Assembly (NCBI GenBank): GCA_030634615.1
Contig: DAOWAL010000044.1
Coordinates: 1 to 8,735, forward strand
DNA length: 8,735 bases
Source of the DNA: Candidatus Aenigmatarchaeota archaeon
GTDB taxonomy: Archaea > Aenigmatarchaeota > Aenigmatarchaeia > QMZP01 > QMZT01
Direction: 5' to 3'
Shown: piece after piece, positions 5,578 through 8,735 of the stretch
Layout of the letters: every line of letters starts with the position of its first letter
How positions within the stretch are numbered: the stretch's first letter is position 1
Translations under genes and position numbers: made by a program
The notes under the pieces: model-generated
Database searches by the model: none
What the model was told of the DNA's origin: nothing
Seen by the model: the letters and a program-made list of their open reading frames with translations, nothing else

Positions 5578-5781
5578 TTACATTACCAACTTGTGAGTGA
5601 ATTTACTTTTTTCAGCTTTTTTAATTGGCCATGATTCTTCTATTATCATGTTTGGCACGCTTTTATCTAAAACAGGGAAAGCAATCTCACATCTTCTGCA
5701 TGTAAGAAACATTTCCTTTTCCTTTATCTCCCCTTTACACTTCGGGCATGCTATAACTTCAAGGAGCTTATCATCTATCAT
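5578..5781 (-). CDS. Trm112-like zinc-binding methyltransferase activator
   Basis: The 67-residue protein matches the Trm112/UPF0434 pattern: LLEVIACPKCKGEI, then LTCRRCEIAFPVLDKSVPNMI. Cys12, Cys15, Cys28 and Cys31 would hold one zinc ion, and the AFPVLDKSVPNMI strand is the typical partner-binding edge. In archaea and eukaryotes Trm112 is a small obligate partner of several methyltransferases that modify tRNA, rRNA and release factor. The length is normal for the family. The ATG at 5781 has a TATA-like box 25-26 nt upstream. The gene stands alone, 38 bp before the transporter. Bacterial UPF0434 (YcaR) looks much the same, so the specific partner cannot be told. Confidence 0.8.
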   Translation of the reverse strand: MIDDKLLEVIACPKCKGEIKEKEMFLTCRRCEIAFPVLDKSVPNMIIEESWPIKKAEKSKFTHKLVM

Positions 5782-5802
5782 AGTTTAAAATTAAATCTGA
5801 GG

Positions 5803-5810
5803 TTTTAAAA
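5803..5810 (-). promoter_or_regulatory. TATA-like box for the Trm112-like gene
   Basis: The minus strand reads TTTTAAAA, centred 25-26 nt before ATG 5781. This fits a leaderless transcript. Confidence 0.5.
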
Positions 5811-5835
5811 CTTAATGGACTGTTTAAACATCGAA

Positions 5836-6117
5836 TTATGCCATTTCTCTTCTCTTCTTTTTTTCTTTGTTTTTCTCTCTTTTCATTTCGTCCTTTAGCT
5901 TTGGAAGTTTCATGTTAAAGTCGCACTTGGAACATCTTAATGCAAAAGGTCTTTCCCATCCAGTATCAAGACGTTCTGAGAAACCGCATTCAGGACATGT
6001 GTAATAGACAGTTGCAACATCTGTTCCGGCTTTTACTAAAACTCTCATTTTACCTTTTTCTTCTTCTGCTTTGTTTTTCAATACTCTGTTACTGACAAAC
6101 TTGTATTTTCTTTCCAT
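5836..6117 (-). CDS. Small basic zinc-ribbon protein
   Basis: This 93-residue protein has a central zinc ribbon, YYTCPECGFSERL (38-50) and LRCSKCDFNMKLPKL (60-74), with Cys41, Cys44, Cys62 and Cys65. The last 20 residues are almost all Lys, Arg, Glu and Met (KREKNKEKKKRREMA), so it probably binds nucleic acid or the ribosome. The ribbon recalls TFS/TFIIS and RNA polymerase subunit ribbons, but the acidic catalytic pair of TFS and its N-terminal domain are missing, so it is not TFS. The ATG at 6117 has a TATA-like box about 27 nt upstream. I do not know a named function; a DNA/RNA-associated role in information processing is an inference. Confidence 0.8.
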   Translation of the reverse strand: MERKYKFVSNRVLKNKAEEEKGKMRVLVKAGTDVATVYYTCPECGFSERLDTGWERPFALRCSKCDFNMKLPKLKDEMKREKNKEKKKRREMA

Positions 6118-6139
6118 AGTAATGTTATTGCAACTCTCT

Positions 6140-6147
6140 CTTAAAAA
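6140..6147 (-). promoter_or_regulatory. TATA-like box for the zinc-ribbon gene
   Basis: The minus strand reads TTTTTAAG within ATATTTTTAAGAG, centred about 27 nt before ATG 6117, again predicting little or no leader. Confidence 0.4.
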
Positions 6148-6170
6148 TATTACTTAAATGTTGTCGGAAA

Positions 6171-7550
6171 TTAATTCTTTTCAGTGCTTTCCCATCCCTT
6201 TAACCACATTCCGGATTTAATGAAAGCAAATGCTAAAACTGCTCCTGCAAGATTTCCAAGGGGTATTCCTGCAGCTATTCCTTCTAACTGGAATGTTCCT
6301 ACCAGGGAAAGTGCTATGCCTATTATAAAAACCCATCTACCGGCGTTAACTAAGAGTTGTAAACCAGTTCTCCCTGCTGCCTGCATTGCTGATCCCAATG
6401 TGAGGTTTAGGCCCATGAAAACAAAACCAAGTGACATCACTTTCAGATACATTGCACCTATTCGTAGAACTTCAGCATCGGAACTAAACGGCATTATAAG
6501 GTATTCCGGTAAAAAGAACCACACAAGTGATAATAATGCCATGAGAGCTATCGATGCGTATGATGAATACTTCACGGATTTTTGTGCTCTTTTAATTTTA
6601 CCTGCTCCTAGGTTCTGACCTATGAAAGGTATCACTGCGTGTGATAGGCCGATTATCGGAAGTATTGCAACAGAATCAAGTCTTAATCCAACGCCAAATG
6701 CTGCAATTGCAGATGTTCCAAATCCACCAATAAGACTCATTATAAAAATCATTCCAACACTGTTTATGGAATTGCTTATCGAAGATGGCAGACCTATTAT
6801 GAATATCTTTTTGAAAATACTAGGATCCAATCTAAACGATTCAATTCCCATGTGAAGTGATGTTTTACCTGCAAACAAATGATAGATGTTCAAGAATGCC
6901 CCGATACTCCTGCCGATTACAGTTGCAAGAGCTGCTCCGGTTAACCCCATTGCAGGTATTGGTCCAAAACCAAAAATTAAGATTGGATCTAAAATAATGT
7001 TGGCAACAATTGAAATTACCATGTTTATCATCGGTGTTACGGTATCGCCATCTGCCTGTATTATACCCTGAGCAATGAAACCAATGAAAAGGAAAATAAA
7101 GCCTATGAAAATAAGATTTGCGTACTCAATCGTCATTGCAAGTATGTTTCCCGTAACACCCATGAAAGAGAAGAGTGCCGGGGAAAACAGAAAGCCAGCA
7201 ACTGCTACGATAAGACCAGAAAGCAGTGCTATTGTTATGGAATGGGCAGCTATTTTATTTGCCTCCTTTTTCTTACGCGCACCGATTGCCTGGGAAACAA
7301 GTGCAGTCGATCCAATTGCAAGTCCTGACGCTATTGCAATGAAAATAAAAACAACAGGGAATGTAACGCTTATGGCTGCTAAATGTTCAGAACCGAGCAT
7401 CCCAATAAAAAATGTGTCTATAATGTTGAATGCCGTGTGAAGCGACATTGCAAGAATTATCGGTGTTGCCAAGATAAAGAGGGTTTTGAATATACTTCCC
7501 TTTGTCAGGTCTTTCTCCCTCATACCTTTCATTCTTTTCATAGCATTCAT
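6171..7550 (-). CDS. MATE-family multidrug/metabolite exporter
   Basis: The 459-residue protein has about twelve hydrophobic helices in two similar halves. The first reads NIIDTFFIGMLGSEHLAAISV, the MATE signature, with the conserved TM1 aspartate at residue 45 (the proton-coupling Asp of archaeal PfMATE and DinF-type members). GLAIGSTALVSQAIGARKKKEANK is the conserved loop after TM2; the second half has the parallel IIGLSHAVIPFIGQNLGAGKIKRA. It exports cationic or aromatic compounds using an H+ or Na+ gradient; the substrate cannot be predicted. The start is uncertain: in-frame TTG 7559, then ATG 7550, 7541, 7532 and 7523 precede the conserved part. ATG 7550 is taken as the first ATG after the start point expected from the TATA-like box. 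The gene stands alone, 53 bp after UbiA. Confidence 0.9.
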   Translation of the reverse strand: MNAMKRMKGMREKDLTKGSIFKTLFILATPIILAMSLHTAFNIIDTFFIGMLGSEHLAAISVTFPVVFIFIAIASGLAIGSTALVSQAIGARKKKEANKIAAHSITIALLSGLIVAVAGFLFSPALFSFMGVTGNILAMTIEYANLIFIGFIFLFIGFIAQGIIQADGDTVTPMINMVISIVANIILDPILIFGFGPIPAMGLTGAALATVIGRSIGAFLNIYHLFAGKTSLHMGIESFRLDPSIFKKIFIIGLPSSISNSINSVGMIFIMSLIGGFGTSAIAAFGVGLRLDSVAILPIIGLSHAVIPFIGQNLGAGKIKRAQKSVKYSSYASIALMALLSLVWFFLPEYLIMPFSSDAEVLRIGAMYLKVMSLGFVFMGLNLTLGSAMQAAGRTGLQLLVNAGRWVFIIGIALSLVGTFQLEGIAAGIPLGNLAGAVLAFAFIKSGMWLKGWESTEKN

Positions 7551-7580
7551 AACGATCAACTTCTACTGTGAAATAGCGTG

Positions 7581-7588
7581 CTTAAAAG
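7581..7588 (-). promoter_or_regulatory. TATA-like box for the MATE gene
   Basis: The minus strand reads CTTTTAAG, centred 25-26 nt before TTG 7559 and 34-35 nt before ATG 7550. The transcript would start near 7558, leaving ATG 7550 with a leader of about 8 nt. Confidence 0.4.
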
Positions 7589-7603
7589 TAAGGGCGAACT
7601 TCC

Positions 7604-8512
7604 TTAAAAGAAAATACCCACAATAAACGATATCAATGCAACAAACATTGCCATTTTCAATCTTTTACTGACACTTGCGTATGTTTTTTTCTTGCCTTCT
7701 CCTGCAACAAGAGAATATATACATGATACAAATATGATATCAGCTAGTATAACAACCGCTAAATAGCCTGTTTTTAGAATACCGTAATAGAAAGGCAGTA
7801 TAGACATTACAACTGCAATCAAAAGACAAATTACGGCAAGTGTTACCATGCTCCTTTCTTTGTACTTTATCTTAACACCGTCTGTTGTTATGCCAAATCT
7901 TTCAGCAATCGGTGCAGCTACAGTTGAAACTTTTGTAGCGAGCTTTTTCATAAAGCTTTTCCTGTCCCCTTCCATGTCTTCCAAATCTTTTACTATCTCT
8001 CTTGTTATTGTTGAAAGCATTGCAAGAACCATCAGAATCAAAACAACTTTTATTTCAGCAAAAGCAGCACCTCCGAAAAGGAAAACCGATCCAACCAAAT
8101 ACCCGATTGAAATGTTTCCAAGTAAAACCTTGTGCTGAAGTGATATTGAATACATTACAAGCACAAACGTGTTTGCTAAAGCAATTGTAAAGCAAAGCAT
8201 GTTTATCATTAATGCACAGAGGTTACCTGCTGCAAAGAGTATTAATGTGAATATCAGTGCAGTCCTTTCAGAAACTTCACCAGAAGGCATTGGCCTGTTT
8301 GGCCTGTTTACTTTGTCTGCGTCCAAATCAGCATAATCATTGAAAACATTTCCAGCACCGTTAATCAAAAACACCGCAACAAGTGCTAACAGTAATGGAA
8401 AACTGTAAAGTGCTGAAATGTTACCGCCAACAGCAATTATGCCACCGATTAAAACACCGAGTAAGGCCATAATGCCATTTAACGGCCTCATCATTCCTAA
8501 CAATTCGAGCAT
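7604..8512 (-). CDS. UbiA prenyltransferase, probable DGGGP synthase
   Basis: The 302-residue membrane protein has about eight to nine helices and both aspartate-rich motifs of the UbiA superfamily: GNVFNDYADLDADKVNRPNRP (55-75; Asn58, Asp59, Asp62, Asp66) and REIVKDLEDMEGDRK (171-185; Asp176, Asp179, Asp183). These bind Mg2+ and the prenyl diphosphate. In archaea this form, with NRPNRPMPSG, is usually digeranylgeranylglyceryl-phosphate synthase, which adds the second geranylgeranyl chain in ether-lipid synthesis. After the second motif there is a longer, basic loop than usual (about residues 184-220, containing FMKKLATKV and GVKIKYKERS). The TATA-like box 26 nt before ATG 8512 supports the start. 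It follows L40e by 33 bp. Other UbiA enzymes (quinone or heme prenyltransferases) are less likely from the motif style. Confidence 0.85.
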   Translation of the reverse strand: MLELLGMMRPLNGIMALLGVLIGGIIAVGGNISALYSFPLLLALVAVFLINGAGNVFNDYADLDADKVNRPNRPMPSGEVSERTALIFTLILFAAGNLCALMINMLCFTIALANTFVLVMYSISLQHKVLLGNISIGYLVGSVFLFGGAAFAEIKVVLILMVLAMLSTITREIVKDLEDMEGDRKSFMKKLATKVSTVAAPIAERFGITTDGVKIKYKERSMVTLAVICLLIAVVMSILPFYYGILKTGYLAVVILADIIFVSCIYSLVAGEGKKKTYASVSKRLKMAMFVALISFIVGIFF

Positions 8513-8534
8513 AATAAAACCTTTATCTAGAGTG

Positions 8535-8542
8535 TTTTTAAA
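8535..8542 (-). promoter_or_regulatory. TATA-like box for the UbiA gene
   Basis: The minus strand reads TTTAAAAA, centred 26-27 nt before ATG 8512. It starts three bases after the L40e stop codon, so UbiA can be transcribed on its own without a leader, in addition to any read-through from L40e. Confidence 0.45.
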
Positions 8543-8545
8543 GAA

Positions 8546-8722
8546 TTAGACTTTCCTGTCTTTCTTTATCGGCCTGAGTTTTTTTCTCTTGCATTTCCTG
8601 CATTTTACTTTGCCATCTCTGACTTTAATGTTGTCAGCTCTCATCCTTGCACCGCAACCCATGCATATGAATGTACGGCTGAAAATTCTTGCTTCAGTCT
8701 CAGGGAACTTCTGTTTAGCCAT
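8546..8722 (-). CDS. rpl40e: Large-subunit ribosomal protein L40e (eL40)
   Basis: The 58-residue protein begins MAKQKFPETEARIFSRTFIC and ends KCKRKKLRPIKKDRKV. It keeps the eL40 signature (EARIF, then paired CxxC zinc knuckles, then KLRPI), with Cys20, Cys23, Cys41 and Cys44. The spacing between the two CxxC pairs is 17 residues and includes an extra basic turn (MRADNIKVRDGKVK); many archaeal L40e proteins are near 50 residues with a shorter spacing, so this is a slightly extended form. It is a basic 60S/50S-type ribosomal protein near the factor-binding region. The complete gene lies 13 bp from the window edge, so its promoter falls outside. Confidence 0.9.
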   Translation of the reverse strand: MAKQKFPETEARIFSRTFICMGCGARMRADNIKVRDGKVKCRKCKRKKLRPIKKDRKV

Positions 8723-8735
8723 AACAACAATATAA

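Noticed and set aside
1..8735. CRISPR array, insertion sequence or transposase
   Set aside because: No regularly spaced direct repeats, no terminal inverted repeats flanking an ORF and no transposase motif were seen.

Overview
This AT-rich window is archaeal. The evidence is a ribosomal protein L40e gene, a UbiA-family enzyme with the look of archaeal ether-lipid synthesis (digeranylgeranylglyceryl-phosphate synthase type), a tRNA-Ser gene interrupted by introns with bulge-helix-bulge splice sites, and TATA-like boxes placed about 25-28 bases before several start codons, as expected for leaderless archaeal transcripts. The lineage cannot be fixed from the sequence. Small zinc-ribbon proteins and a lipoprotein beginning CVTGNVV would fit a DPANN-type archaeon, but that is only an impression.

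Layout. Positions 56-961 (minus) hold a lipoprotein with a DUF4352-like domain. A 95-bp divergent promoter region separates it from a plus-strand block of three orphan genes (1057-3436): a 252-residue protein with an EExxHxxH motif, then, after a gene-poor 318-bp gap, an overlapping pair made of a helical 166-residue protein and a large PIN-like protein. The block ends at a 20-bp palindromic, T-rich terminator that also serves the minus-strand tRNA-Ser(TGA) at 3512-3731. From there to the right edge every gene is on the minus strand and looks like conserved core or transport function: a PhoU-like regulator and a Na+/phosphate cotransporter overlapping by 4 bp, a Trm112-like protein, a zinc-ribbon protein, a MATE exporter, a UbiA prenyltransferase, and ribosomal protein L40e at the edge.

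How the genes work together. The cotransporter and PhoU-like genes form one phosphate-uptake unit, which in many bacteria is a single fused protein. L40e, Trm112 and the tRNA belong to translation, and UbiA to membrane lipid synthesis. Most minus-strand genes have their own TATA-like box, so they appear to be separate transcription units rather than one operon. The plus-strand block interrupts this order, is very AT-rich and has no recognisable housekeeping role, so it is the accessory part of the window.

The most interesting items are the tRNA-Ser gene, whose 82-nt mature sequence can only be reconstructed by removing two introns (a 32-nt one in the D-loop and a 106-nt one at 37/38), a possible box C/D guide RNA inside the larger intron, and the unusual PIN-like protein (aspartate-to-glutamate change at the first catalytic position, roughly 120-residue helical insertion) translationally coupled to an unknown partner.
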